From JAHIKV01 sp963733145 (GTDB lineage: Bacteria; Planctomycetota; Planctomycetia; Pirellulales; Thermoguttaceae), in contig CAVTCJ010000020.1 in the NCBI GenBank assembly GCA_963733145.1, positions 35,088-99,087 of the forward strand: DNA of 64,000 nt, in the 5' to 3' direction. A program made the position numbers and the translations under genes. Positions within the stretch are counted from its first letter, which is position 1; each line of letters opens with the position of its first letter. Of the stretch, positions 24,684 through 34,090 are shown one piece after another. The notes below the pieces were generated by a model that was not told the DNA's origin, made no database searches, and worked only from the letters and a program-made list of their open reading frames with translations.

Positions 24684-26215
24684 TACTACAGCGCTAAGTT
24701 GATATTGATTTGTTTGGATAAAATGGCGAAACTTGTGTCCTGCTGAGTCACGGAGGGCCAGACATGGACGCTAAACTGATTCGTGGGTTGCAACCGATGC
24801 TTGCCCGTTTTCTGAAACGCTTCGACGACTGCTTTGCCCGCAAGGACACACGGGCACATCTGACCGTCTACGTTAATGGGCAGCTTTCCGACTTGCCGCG
24901 AAAGAGCGTCGAACCGATTGCCCTGGCGTCCGGCGTGCCCGTGCGAACCCTTCAGGAGTTCCTCAGCCAACATCGTTGGCTGGAAGACCTGGCCCGCAAC
25001 CGCTTGCAGCAAATCGTCGCCGAGGATCATTCCCATCCGCATTCCGTGGGCGTCATCGACGAAACCAGCTTCGTCAAACAAGGGAATAAGACGCCCGGCG
25101 TGCAACGGCAATACTTGGGTACGATCGGCAAGCAGGAAAACGGGATCGTCACGGTGCATTTGGCCTATGCCGCGGACGATTTTCACTGTTTGCTCGATGG
25201 CGAGTTGTTCCTGCCGGAAAGTTGGGCTGGCGATCCCGCGCGTTGCCGCGAGGCGCAGATCCCCGAAGGGATGACCTATCGTCCCAAAACGGAAATCGCC
25301 TTGGAGTTGTACGACCGCGCGGGCCAACGGCGTGCGGTTTGCCTGGCTGACGTTCGACGAGTGGTATGGCGGAAAACCCGCGTTTTTGCGGGCATTGGAC
25401 GGCCGGGAGCAGCGGTTCGTGGCCGAAGTGCCGCGCATCCTGATGGGCTGGATCGTTCCGCCGCGCGTGACGAGTCGGCCCTTTCGCCGCGGCCGCGGCC
25501 GCGGCCGCAAGACGCCGCGAATCGTCTCCGGCAGTCGTCCGGCAATCAGGGTCGAGAACATGCTCAAGTACGCGCCGGAACTGCAGGACCAAGAGTGGGT
25601 GCGGTATCGCGTCAAGGACGGCCACAAGGGGCCGATCCTTTGGGAGGTCAAACGCGTGCCGTTCTTCCTTCAAGGACCGGATGGCCTGCCCACCGGCCCG
25701 TGGCATTTGATGGTTGCCCGCAGTGTACTTGATCCAGCCGAGATAAAGTTCTTCGTGAGCAATGCGTCGCCGGAAACATCGGCAGGGCCGATCCTTCTGG
25801 CGGCCTTCTCGCGTTGGCGCGTCGAACGCTGCTTCGAGGACGACAAGGGCGAAGTCGGCTTGGCTCATTACGAAGGACGGCGGTATCCGGGCCTCAAGCG
25901 GCATTTGATTCTCAGTTCGATCAGCTACTTGTTTCTGGCCGAGACGAAACAACGCTTGCGGGAAAAAAAATCCCGAGTGGACCGTTTGCCAAGTGCATAC
26001 GGCGGTGTCGGGGTTAATTCGCTCGTGGTGGCTCGACGGCCGTGTCTCGTCGCGTCTGTTGCATCGTACGGCGGCGTTGCTCGCAGGCATACAAGATCGC
26101 AACGCCCTGGCGCGTCGTTGCCATATCAAGCGAAAACGTCGAATTCTGCGGAACATGGGCATCAAACTGACCGAAACCCGTGTATGTAAATGGGACTCAA
26201 GTTAGCGCTGTAGTA
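24684..26215 (+). mobile_element. IS701-family insertion sequence, 1532 bp
   Basis: Terminal inverted repeats TACTACAGCGCTAAGTTG (left) and CAAGTTAGCGCTGTAGTA (right) match with one mismatch over 18 bases. TTAG is duplicated on both sides. The right TTAG is also the first four bases of a TTTAGCCC-type palindromic repeat, and the left flank reads CATTTAG, so the element landed at the very end of that repeat and separated its first bases from the rest. Confidence 0.92.
24764..26206 (+). CDS. IS701-type DDE transposase (two +1 frameshifts)
   Basis: Cut-and-paste transposase. The expected acidic triad is visible in three frames: D in VGVIDETSFVKQG, D in WLTFDEWYGGKP, and E in CFEDDKGEVGLAHYEGRRYP. 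The first +1 shift is near 25322 (family sequence ANGVRFAWLTFDEW resumes). The second lies in a run of eight A at 25963-25970, after which NPEWTVCQVHTAVSG resumes. An arginine-rich stretch of alternating G and R (about 25488-25512) sits between the second and third motifs. The element is probably young because the ends and target site are well preserved. The A8 run could be a sequencing error or a real slippage site. Confidence 0.87.
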
Positions 26216-26294
26216 TTAGCCCCCGGTGAATACACCGGGGGCATGGGGGGATTTCGACCGCTCTGCCCCCCGTGTATTCACGGGGGGCTAAATG
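26216..26294. repeat. Palindromic repeat, 'TTAGCCCCC...GGGGGCTAAATG', cut by the IS
   Basis: Arms TTAGCCCCCGGTGAATACAC and GTGTATTCACGGGGGGCTAA pair over their length. The outermost bases of the left arm (CAT) lie on the far side of the IS. Confidence 0.85.
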
Positions 26295-26306
26295 AGAGAT
26301 CCCCCG

Positions 26307-28100
26307 TCACTCCTCGTCCTCGTGGTGTTCGATCTTCGGATAATAGGTGTCGAAATCGAAGTCCGGGCTGTTGTCCAGGTCGTGGCAGGTGACGCACTGG
26401 CTCTTCTTCGATTCCTCCTTGCTGATGACCACCGCCTTGCGGTATTGCTCCTGTAGCTTTTCATCGCTCCCCTGCTCGGCGTCGTAGTGAAATTGGCCCG
26501 GTCCGTGGCAGTCCTCGCAGCCGGTGTTGATCAGTTGCGGCGTCTTTTTCAAGCTCACGAATCCGCTCTTGTAAGGCAGAAAATACTTGGTCGGATCCCA
26601 GCCGACCACGTGGCAACTGACGCAATCGGGGTCGAAGTTCCGCGGCGGGTCCAGATCGGCCAGCGTCTTGTAGGCCTGGGCGTGCTTGCTGCGCCGCCAG
26701 ACGTCGTACGATTCCTCGTGGCACGACTTGCATTTCTCCGAGCCGATGTAACGGCCGTTGGTCTTCGCCAGCGGACTGGGGACCGGGCGAAACCCCAAGC
26801 CGTCGAAGCCGATGACCTTCAACTGGTCCTGATAAGCGGCCATCAACATCTTCATGTCTTTCGACTGCGGGAAGCGCGAATCGAGCGGCACCCGCTGATA
26901 ACGCACCTCACCGCCGCCGTACAATCCCAGCACGATCGCGTCCATCCCCTTCTGACCGACCGTGATCAACGTCGTCTTGGCCCCTTTGATGGTCTCGGGA
27001 GTTTTGGGCGGAATGGGCGGGCCGTCGGATGTAACCACCACGTTGAATCCGGGAAACTTTCGCCCCAGCGCGATCGATTCATCTTTCGTGGCGTTTGCCA
27101 GCAGGACCATATAATCGGACTTCTTCTTCAACTCGGGCACGATCTTTTTGAGTGCCTCGGCCGGATCGCGCATCTCGATCTCGTCGTTGTGGATTTCCTT
27201 TTGATAGGTCAGGCCCAGGACGGCGGTGACGCCCAGCCGGACGCCGCCCGCCTCGATCACGCGGCTGGTGGGCGTGATCCCCGAGTCGAAGCCGAACAGC
27301 CCGACGTTCGCCGAAACGAAGGGGCTGGGCTGGCCGTTCACTCCGGCCGCCACGGAGACCACTTCCCCGGCCGGCAAATGCAGATCGCTGACGCCGAAGC
27401 CGATGGCGTCGTAGCCCATCTTGCGCTTGCCCTCGACCATCGTCTGAAACTTCAGCTCGGCCTGGCGTCCGAAGCCGCGGGCGATTCCGCCCACGTCCAG
27501 TGCGGCCACCGGCCAGCCCTTCTTCCGCAGCCCTTCGATAAAAGTGTCGCGGCGGCTCATGCCTCCCTTCATGCGATCCAGGCCGGCGCAGCCGCAGGGC
27601 TCGATATAGCCCTCTTCCATGCCGGTGATGACGATCGCCAGCTTCGGCTTGGTCCAACCGACGAAGATTGGGCCGTTCACCGCGATCGGATCGAAGGGCA
27701 GGTCTTTGGGAAGGACGGTATCCCGCTTCGGCTGCGGCTCTGCTGGCGGCTTCGGCTGCGATGTATCGGGTTGCTTCGTCTTCGTCACAACCGGTTCGAG
27801 CGGCGCCGCGGGCTCCGCCGGCAGCGGGGCCGGCTCTTCGGCCAGCTTGGGAAGCGGCTCGGTGCCCGGCAGCACGGGCGGCTGTTGGAACTCGGCCGCC
27901 GGCATTTGCGGGGCAGCGCTTTGCGGGTCGATCGTGGGTGACTTCGCGGCCGAGACGGGCGGTTTCACGACGCCCGCCTCCTGGGCGGCAGACTTCTCGG
28001 CGCCCGGCTTCTCCGTCGAAGCAGGACAGCCCGCCGCCGCCGTCAGAATCGCGCATAACGCGGCGGCCCCCAGCGCTCGAATTATCCGTTGCATATCCAT
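26307..28100 (-). CDS. UshA-like / multihaem cytochrome c lipoprotein
   Basis: The ATG at 28100 gives a lipoprotein signal (ALCAILTAAAGC) and then a long Pro/Ala/Lys linker to about residue 125. The middle region (IVITGMEEGYIEPCGCAGLD, then ALDVGG) resembles the UshA-like (seleno)protein family with its PCGC motif, a metallophosphoesterase-like fold. The C-terminal part has four haem-binding motifs: CKSCH, CVSCH, CEDCH and CVTCH, of the cytochrome c554-like type, and ends in an acidic EDHHEDEE-like tail. It should sit in the periplasm and carry electrons; substrate unknown. It is intact and is followed upstream by the DUF1573 gene on the same strand. Confidence 0.85.
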   Translation of the reverse strand: MDMQRIIRALGAAALCAILTAAAGCPASTEKPGAEKSAAQEAGVVKPPVSAAKSPTIDPQSAAPQMPAAEFQQPPVLPGTEPLPKLAEEPAPLPAEPAAPLEPVVTKTKQPDTSQPKPPAEPQPKRDTVLPKDLPFDPIAVNGPIFVGWTKPKLAIVITGMEEGYIEPCGCAGLDRMKGGMSRRDTFIEGLRKKGWPVAALDVGGIARGFGRQAELKFQTMVEGKRKMGYDAIGFGVSDLHLPAGEVVSVAAGVNGQPSPFVSANVGLFGFDSGITPTSRVIEAGGVRLGVTAVLGLTYQKEIHNDEIEMRDPAEALKKIVPELKKKSDYMVLLANATKDESIALGRKFPGFNVVVTSDGPPIPPKTPETIKGAKTTLITVGQKGMDAIVLGLYGGGEVRYQRVPLDSRFPQSKDMKMLMAAYQDQLKVIGFDGLGFRPVPSPLAKTNGRYIGSEKCKSCHEESYDVWRRSKHAQAYKTLADLDPPRNFDPDCVSCHVVGWDPTKYFLPYKSGFVSLKKTPQLINTGCEDCHGPGQFHYDAEQGSDEKLQEQYRKAVVISKEESKKSQCVTCHDLDNSPDFDFDTYYPKIEHHEDEE

Positions 28101-28160
28101 CGTCACATCCTGTGTTGTGTGGCGTTCCGTCCAATTTTTTGATGGAAGGTGGCACAAGTG

Positions 28161-28245
28161 TAGGGTGGGACAAGCGAAGCGCAGTCCCACCAAATCGCGT
28201 TCGGCGCTTTCCTGGTGGGACTGCGCTTCGCTTGTCCCACCCTAC
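28161..28245. repeat. Inverted repeat, 'TAGGGTGGGACAAGCGAAGC' arms
   Basis: Two arms of about 34 bases, beginning TAGGGTGGGACAAGCGAAGC and ending in its reverse complement, around a short loop. It fills the gap between the cytochrome and DUF1573 genes. Confidence 0.88.
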
Positions 28246-28266
28246 CTCATATTCCCGCGCAATATT

Positions 28267-29436
28267 CTATTTGTCGATGGCCATTTTCACCAGGATTCGC
28301 AGCTTGGGCACCTGGGGATGGGTGGTCTCCAAAACGATCTCGCCGTACTTGCCCAGGTCGGTGCCGAGACAATTGACGACCGGACTGTCGGGCGGAATAT
28401 CGATCAGCAAGGGCGTCTGGGCGACCTTTCCATCGTTGATTTCCCTGCGTTTTCCCAAAGTCACTTTCATGGAACTGGGGAAGACGTCTACCGGCTTGAA
28501 CGCAACCTCGCGGCTATGCGGTCCGCGGACGGACAGCCACAACTGCCGCTTGGCCCCCTCGCTGCTGGAAACGGCGCCGATGGTGAGCACGCCCTTGTCG
28601 GCGTCCCAGCCGGGACCGACGATGTCGATCTCGCTGCCCACGACGCCCTCGATCGGCAGCACCATGGTCGGCTCCGACGCGAGACTGGTGCGAAAGGTCA
28701 GCTTCTGCCGAAACGGTCCCTGGGCCATTCCCGGCTTGATCGTAATCGTGGCCAGGTGGCCGCTTTTGGCCTCCGGCCAGCGCTTCAACTCCTCGGGCTT
28801 TAGCAGCCGCAGCGCGACATCAAAGAACTTTTCCGTGGCCTGGTCCGACCACTCGTGCGACAAAATCTCGAACTTCTGGTCGAGGTAGCAAAGCAGCCAG
28901 GCCTCGGCTGTCGCCGGCTCGTTGGTCGTTACGCGGCTGAAGATCAGTTCGTAGGGATAGACCTGGGTGGTGGCGGAAATCTTGCCAGAAATCGTCAGCG
29001 TCACCTCCGGCCGGGAGGGATCGTTGGTCAATATCTTGGCCGTCTGCTCGTAGGGGCCGACCCGCTCGAAAGGCCGCCAGGAAACGGTCACTTTTTCCGA
29101 ACTGCCCGGCGGGATTTCATTGCTGCTGAACCCGCTCGACGTGCAGTGGCAGGAGGTTCCTCCCGAGACGAGCTTCAGCGGGCCTTCGCCGACGTTCTTG
29201 AACACGAAATCATGCCGGCCGTTGGTCTTCATGTCTTGCGTGCCGAAGTCGTATTTGATCTGGTCGATGACCAGCTTGGGCGTCGGTTTGCCGGCCGTTT
29301 CCTTCGCCAGGGCCTCTTTCTTGCCAACCCTGTACTCCGGCGTCCACCACGGTTTTTCGAGCCGCATCGAGGCCACCTCGATGCCCAAGCCGATGCCCAG
29401 TGCAACAACGAACGTCAATCCAAAAAACAATTTCAT
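28267..29436 (-). CDS. DUF1573 domain protein, membrane-anchored
   Basis: The start at 29436 gives one N-terminal membrane helix (LFFGLTFVVALGIGLGIEVA). A DUF1573 domain follows at about residues 55-145, with YDFGTQ, the FKNVGEGPLKLV strand pattern and the cysteine motif TSCHCT. The rest is a series of beta-rich, Ig-like segments. DUF1573 proteins are abundant in Planctomycetes and Bacteroidetes; their role is not established, though the domain looks like an ASPM/MSP-type Ig fold. Lies upstream of the cytochrome lipoprotein on the same strand. Confidence 0.87.
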   Translation of the reverse strand: MKLFFGLTFVVALGIGLGIEVASMRLEKPWWTPEYRVGKKEALAKETAGKPTPKLVIDQIKYDFGTQDMKTNGRHDFVFKNVGEGPLKLVSGGTSCHCTSSGFSSNEIPPGSSEKVTVSWRPFERVGPYEQTAKILTNDPSRPEVTLTISGKISATTQVYPYELIFSRVTTNEPATAEAWLLCYLDQKFEILSHEWSDQATEKFFDVALRLLKPEELKRWPEAKSGHLATITIKPGMAQGPFRQKLTFRTSLASEPTMVLPIEGVVGSEIDIVGPGWDADKGVLTIGAVSSSEGAKRQLWLSVRGPHSREVAFKPVDVFPSSMKVTLGKRREINDGKVAQTPLLIDIPPDSPVVNCLGTDLGKYGEIVLETTHPQVPKLRILVKMAIDK

Positions 29437-29601
29437 CGTGAGAATGACCTCTCGCGGAACGTCAAAATGGTTCAATATCAGTAGTTTACAGCAATTATAG
29501 GGAAAACGACAACAGCGGATCGAAAACTGCCGGAACGTTCCACCGAGACAATAGCCGGGGACTGACAGCCCCCGGAATGTGCGTAAAATGGCGGGCTTTC
29601 T

Positions 29602-32158
29602 TCACCGGGGGCTCTTATCCGTCGGCTTTTCATTTTTGGGGTGGAGGATTTCATCTAGCCGCTCGCGAACTGCGGCGGGGAGTTTCTTGTCGACGTGGGG
29701 GGTGATCCCATCCAGCCAAAGAGCGTACTCGGCCTGACTCCGAAACAACACTTCGTCGCCCGCCGCCAGATATGCTTCGGCCATATTCGCGCGGTTCAAC
29801 GCGCTGTTCGGATACAGATCGACCGCCCGGCGATAGGCGTCCACGGCCTTTTTCAGGCGCCGGGGGCAATTCGCTTGCCCGTGCGGCCGGTCGCCGCCGC
29901 GGCCTGAAAATACCAGTCGCCAATCGCCGCCCAGGTCGCGGCGGAATTGGGGGCCTGCCGGGCAAGATTGTCGACCGCCCGCTCGAAGCGTTCATAGCGG
30001 TCTTCGGTCGGGGATTGCCGCCAGACGAGGAAACCGAGGGCCGCCAGCCGCCGCCACGGCTCGGCCGCCCAGGGGTCGGCCGCCGCGGCCGCTTCCAGAT
30101 GTGCAACCGCTTGCGACGGCTGCCTCTCGGAGAACCGCAACTGCGACTGGCAGGCGAGCACGGGCGAGTAGGCCGTGTAATAACACGTTATCGCCAGCGC
30201 GAGCGCCACGGCCAGGGCGATCCAAATCCAAAATTGATTCAATGCCCAGCGGCGTTTAGCGGCCGACGGCACGTCGGCCTGGTTCTCCGGCTCCTGGCCG
30301 ACGTGCCGTCGGCCGCTAAACGACGTTGTTTCATCGCATTCACACGCGCAAAGTCCCAACGCCATCAGCAGCCATAACGACCCGGCCACGCTGGGCAGGC
30401 TGATCCCGCCGGCCGCGAGCAAATTGACCAGCAGCACGGCGACGCCCAGCGCCGGCAACAGGCGCGGCATCCGGCCGTCGCGAATCCAGCCCAACAACAG
30501 CGCCACGGCGATGCCGGCCAGCGGCAAGCCGAGCAGCACGGCCATCGGGCTAGGCGGCGCCTCGCTTAGCATCCCCAGCGGCAGCGACAGCAGGAATCCG
30601 GCCGCTCCGCCGGCAAGCACGAAGAGCCAGGCGTCGGGGGTGGGGGGATTTGGGATTTGAACCTTAGAACTGGCCGCTGAAGCGGCCAGCCCTTCAGTAT
30701 CTCTCCCTCCAGTAGCTCTCTTTCCCAGTCCCTCTTCACTCTTCCCCCTTCTCTCTTCTCGCTTTTTGCCGTTCCCCGCAACGCTCCACGCGAAACACCC
30801 CAGCACCGCCAAAAACGCCAGTGCGGCGGGCGTGCCGGCCGTGGACCAGATCTCCAGCAGGAAATTGTGCGGATCGGCAATCTCCTCGCTGGCCGTGGGG
30901 AGTTTGTAGCGGGTGTAGGCGTCCTTGAAATTGCCCGGCCCGCAGCCGAGCCACGGATGATCGCCGATCATCTCGAAACTCGACCGCCAGTATTGCAGGC
31001 GGTAGCCGAACGATCTTTCGGCCATTTTGTAGTCGAGTCTGCCGGTCGCCGCGGCCGCCGCGATGAGCGCCCCCCGGCGACGACGATGGCCAAGGGTATC
31101 TTCCAGCGGAAGCGGATGGTTTTCGCCCGCGCAATCGGCCAGACCAGCGCAAACCCCAGCAGGGCGGCGATGCATCCGCTGCGGCTGTGGGTCAAGAACA
31201 AACATATCCCTATCGGCAAGAAGAGAATTATCGCTCCCGCCAGCCGCTTGCGGTCTCGCAGTTCCGTACAGGCGATCCCGGCCAGCACGACCAGCCACGG
31301 CGTGAGGAACCCGGCCAGCGAGTTGGTCAACGCGAAGGTGGCCGTCGGCTCGGTGTTTGCCAACCGGTCCTCAAAAAGTTTTCGTTGCGGCGAACCGGGC
31401 GGATACCACCAGTCCGCCGCCCGCAAGGCCGCGTCCGGGTTGGCGCGGTAAAAGGCCCGGGTCTGCGGCATTTCGTAGGCCTGCTGATAGAGGCCGTAGC
31501 CCGCCAGCGCGACGGCCAGGGCGATCATCACGGCGGCCACTGCCCGGACTTCCCGCTCGGTGTCGATCAGTTGCCGCGCCAGCAGGAAGCATAAACCGAG
31601 GCCGACCCATTCCCAGAATACGTTGATTGCCGGCCGAGGACTGCCGTGCCGGACCGCCCAGAGCGTGGAGGCCGCGAAGCAAACGAGCAGGAGCAAGACG
31701 GCGGCGTCGATCCAGCCTGCCCTCACCCCCGGCCCCTCTCCCGATAAGGCAGAAAGGGGATTGGGGATTGGGGATTGGGGGTTGGGGATTTGTTGATTTG
31801 TTGATTTGTTGATTTGGAGATTTGCGTCCGGCAATTTGCAATTTGCAATTTGCATTTTGCATCTTGCATTTCCTCTGCTCTGGCCACTGACCACTGACCA
31901 CTGACCACTACTCGCCCTTCCGACCGCGGCGAGCAGCCAGAACACGGCGAGCGAGATCCAGAGCATGACCGCCGACAGCCCATCGCCTTTCGCAGCGGCC
32001 GACTCGCTGGGGTACAGCGGCCAGGCGACGAACAACGCGGTCATGGCGGCCAGCAGCCAGGGGCGAATTCGGTGCGAAACCGCCAGTGGAGGTGCAGTCC
32101 GTTGCGAAGCCGCAAGCGGCGAACGTGGATGGGGCGGCTTTTTTCGACGTGAGGTCAT
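29602..32158 (-). CDS. O-antigen ligase-like membrane protein with C-terminal TPR, carrying in-frame repeat insertions (two -1 frameshifts)
   Basis: The ATG at 32158 overlaps the stop of the WecA-like gene (ATGA). Many hydrophobic helices and the periplasmic motif FLTHSRSGCIAALLGFALV followed by SFEMIGDHPWLGCGPGNF are the Wzy/WaaL-type ligase signature; the C-terminus (AVDAYRRAVDLYPNSALNRA) is TPR-like. Frame -1 shifts lie at the C6 run 31070-31075 and near 29860. Several loops are translated repeats: PLAASQRTAPPLAVSH near the N-terminus, a stretch of about 60 residues between two helices made of SGQWSVVSGQ, CKMQIANCK, INKSTNQQI, NPQSPIPNP and LSGEGPGVR (31722-31910), EERRGKSEEGLGK, and FSGRRHVGQEPENQADVPSA (30253-30322). 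These are all in frame and without stops. It probably acts on the lipid-linked glycan made by the neighbouring gene. Confidence 0.8.
30253..30322. repeat. Palindromic repeat 'TTTAGCGGCCGACGGCACGTC' inside the ligase gene
   Basis: Arms CGTTTAGCGGCCGACGGCAC and its reverse complement flank a 20-base loop. Translated on the minus strand the unit gives FSGRRHVG and, from the other arm, ADVPSAAKRR. A half copy lies in proS at 36481-36511 in the same translation frame. Confidence 0.88.
31722..31910. repeat. Cluster of short tandem repeats inside the ligase gene
   Basis: In order on the plus strand: CCCTCACCCCCGGCCCCTCT, GGGGATT units, TTGTTGATT units, TTGCAATT units and CACTGACCACTGACCACTGA. Each is a known intergenic junk-type repeat, yet the reading frame of the O-antigen ligase runs through all of them without a stop. 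Confidence 0.85.
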
Positions 32159-33270
32159 GGTCCGCGCCTGCCGACGGCCTCCAGGATGGCCACCAACGCC
32201 AGGATGCAAACGACCATCAGCCCCACGATGATGGCCCCGGCCGCGTTGATCTGCCGCAGCAGCAGCGCCCCCAGGCCGCAGGTCGCCGTGGCCAGATATA
32301 TTGTCAGCACCGCTCGGGGCTTGCTCAATCCCAGCTCGACCAGCCGGTGCGAGAAGTGGCTCTTATCGCCGGTGAAGGGGCTGCGGCCCTCGCTCAGCCG
32401 GATGAACACCACGGTGGCCGTATCGTAGAGCGGCACGGCCAGCACGCACAGCGGCCCGAGGATCGCGTATCGCGGCAAGTCGCCGCCGGCGAAGGTGGCC
32501 GTCAACGTGGTCATCGCCAGCAGGTAACCAATCAGATAGCTCCCCGCGTCGCCCATGAACAGCCGTGCCGGCGGCCGGTTGTGCCAGAGGAATCCGACCA
32601 GTGCGCCGACGACGACCAGCAGCAGCCCGGCCACGAAGAGTTGCGGCTGATTGTTGTCGGGCCGGGGCGTCATCAGCATCATGGCGGCGAGCATTGCCGC
32701 GGCGATGGCCGCCACGCCGGCCGACAGTCCGTCCATGTTGTCGAGCATGTTGAATGAGTTCACCAGCCCGACGATCCACAGCACGCTGACCGCGCCGGTC
32801 AGCCAAGGGGCTTCGATGAAGAGACTCATCCGCCAGCCGAGCGAGACCATCGCCATCGCCACGGCGAACTGGGCCGTGATGCGGAGCCGCCAGTCCAGCC
32901 CGCGGCGGTCGTCGACGAGCCCCAGCACCATCAGGGCGGTTCCGCCGGCGAGCAGTTCCCAGAGTTTGCCCGAGCGGAGAAGCAGGCCGGAGACGTGCGG
33001 AGCGATGAACTCCGGCAGTGAAATCCAGGTCGGATTGGCGTCCACGGCCCAGAGCACGATCTGTCCGGCCAGCAGCGGCAGCACGATCCCCAGCCAGATG
33101 GCCAGGCCGCCGGCGGTGGGCATCGGGGCGGAGTGGATTTTGCGATGGCCCGGCCGATCGACCAGCCCCCAGCGCGGTCCCCAACGTCGCACGGCGAACG
33201 CCGCCGCCCAGCAGACGACCATGCTCGGAACTAGGCAACCGACGATCAGCCAAAGCATGTCAAGCTCCAT
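32155..33270 (-). CDS. Undecaprenyl-phosphate GlcNAc-1-phosphate transferase (WecA/TagO family)
   Basis: Transfers an N-acetylhexosamine 1-phosphate from a UDP-sugar to undecaprenyl phosphate, the first step of many surface glycans. The 371-residue protein has about ten membrane helices and the family motifs PTAGGLAIWLG, GLVDDRRGLDWRLR, NSFNMLDNMDGLSAG, FMGDAGSYLIGYLLA and DKSHFSHRLVELGLSK. The aspartates of VDDR and MDG bind magnesium. The start at 33270 was chosen because the conserved N-terminus begins there. It is the first gene of an operon with the O-antigen ligase-like gene. Confidence 0.93.
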   Translation of the reverse strand: MELDMLWLIVGCLVPSMVVCWAAAFAVRRWGPRWGLVDRPGHRKIHSAPMPTAGGLAIWLGIVLPLLAGQIVLWAVDANPTWISLPEFIAPHVSGLLLRSGKLWELLAGGTALMVLGLVDDRRGLDWRLRITAQFAVAMAMVSLGWRMSLFIEAPWLTGAVSVLWIVGLVNSFNMLDNMDGLSAGVAAIAAAMLAAMMLMTPRPDNNQPQLFVAGLLLVVVGALVGFLWHNRPPARLFMGDAGSYLIGYLLAMTTLTATFAGGDLPRYAILGPLCVLAVPLYDTATVVFIRLSEGRSPFTGDKSHFSHRLVELGLSKPRAVLTIYLATATCGLGALLLRQINAAGAIIVGLMVVCILALVAILEAVGRRGP

Positions 33271-33364
33271 GATGAAGTGAGAAGAGGGAAGAGAGAAGAG
33301 CGAAGAGAGATGGGGCGGCAAGACCGACATATAGAGCGTAAACGACCGATTGCACTGTATTGCA

Positions 33365-34088
33365 TCATCCCTCTTCCCTCTTCTCTCTTCCCTCTTCTCT
33401 CCTCCCCTTCAGCCACTCCCGGCACTCGCTGAAAAACCGCTGATAATCTTCCCGGCGGTAGTCGGCGAAGGTGTATTCGTGATGTCGCCAGAGGTGATGT
33501 TTATATTGTAGCGTAACTTCGGCGAAGATGCCGCGGCCGAGATAGATGCGATGGGCGAAATCCTTGGTCGAGGCCAAGACCAGCTTGCCCAATTCGATAT
33601 AGCCGGGATCGAGATTCAGCGGCCGCGGCTCGGGATGCGCGGGGACTATCCCAATTTTTGCGGCGGGGACTGTCCCAATTTTCGCGGTGGGGACTGTCCC
33701 AATTTTCGCGGCGCTAGCTGTATCGCACGTCGATTGAAGCTTGCCGCCGCGAAAATGGGACTGTCCCCCTGGCACGGCGTCCCGGAGTCTGTCCCCCTGG
33801 CCCCGACAAGGCGGCGTATTCCTCTTCCCAGCGGTTCGTCTGGAGCTTGATGTCCACCAGTTCCGCCGGATCGAACGGCTGCCGGAAGGCGAAAAAGACC
33901 TTCTTCAGGCCCGGCCCCATCGTGGCGTCGTAGTATTTCGTTTCCGCGAAGTCGAACGGCGGGCTTTCCAACGCGATCGGCCCCCAATGCTCGACGCACT
34001 GCCGCCGCGCCCAATCCAGCGCCTCGCCATATCGGCTGAAAGCGGCCGTGATCAGCAGAACGGGCGGATGTGGAGCGGGTTGGCCCAT
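33365..34088 (-). pseudogene. DUF4416 gene interrupted by a palindromic repeat
   Basis: The first part (GQPAPHPPVLLITAAFSRYG to TNRWEEEYAAL) and the last part (HPEPRPLNLDPGYIELGKLV to the end) are the two halves of a DUF4416 protein and should be adjacent. Between them, at about 33640-33807, is a 'GGGGACTGTCCC' type element with three tandem units of about 24 bases. It introduces a stop codon (TAG) and changes frame by +1. The gene is therefore probably dead unless the interruption is an assembly fault. The tail RREEGREKREEG at the end is also a simple repeat. Function of DUF4416 is unknown. Confidence 0.75.
33640..33807. repeat. 'GGGGACTGTCCCAATTTTCGC' repeat with three tandem units inside DUF4416 gene
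   Basis: Three successive units of GGGGACTRTCCCAATTTTYG lie at about 33641-33712, followed by the inverted arm CCGCGAAAATGGGACTGTCC near 33745-33768. It is a variant of the composite repeat at 16655, 19081 and 23010. Confidence 0.85.
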
Positions 34089-34090
34089 AA

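Noticed and set aside
31740..31900. CRISPR array suggested by regularly spaced short repeats
   Set aside because: Units are simple tandem repeats of 7-9 bases of several kinds, without unique spacers, and no cas genes are near.
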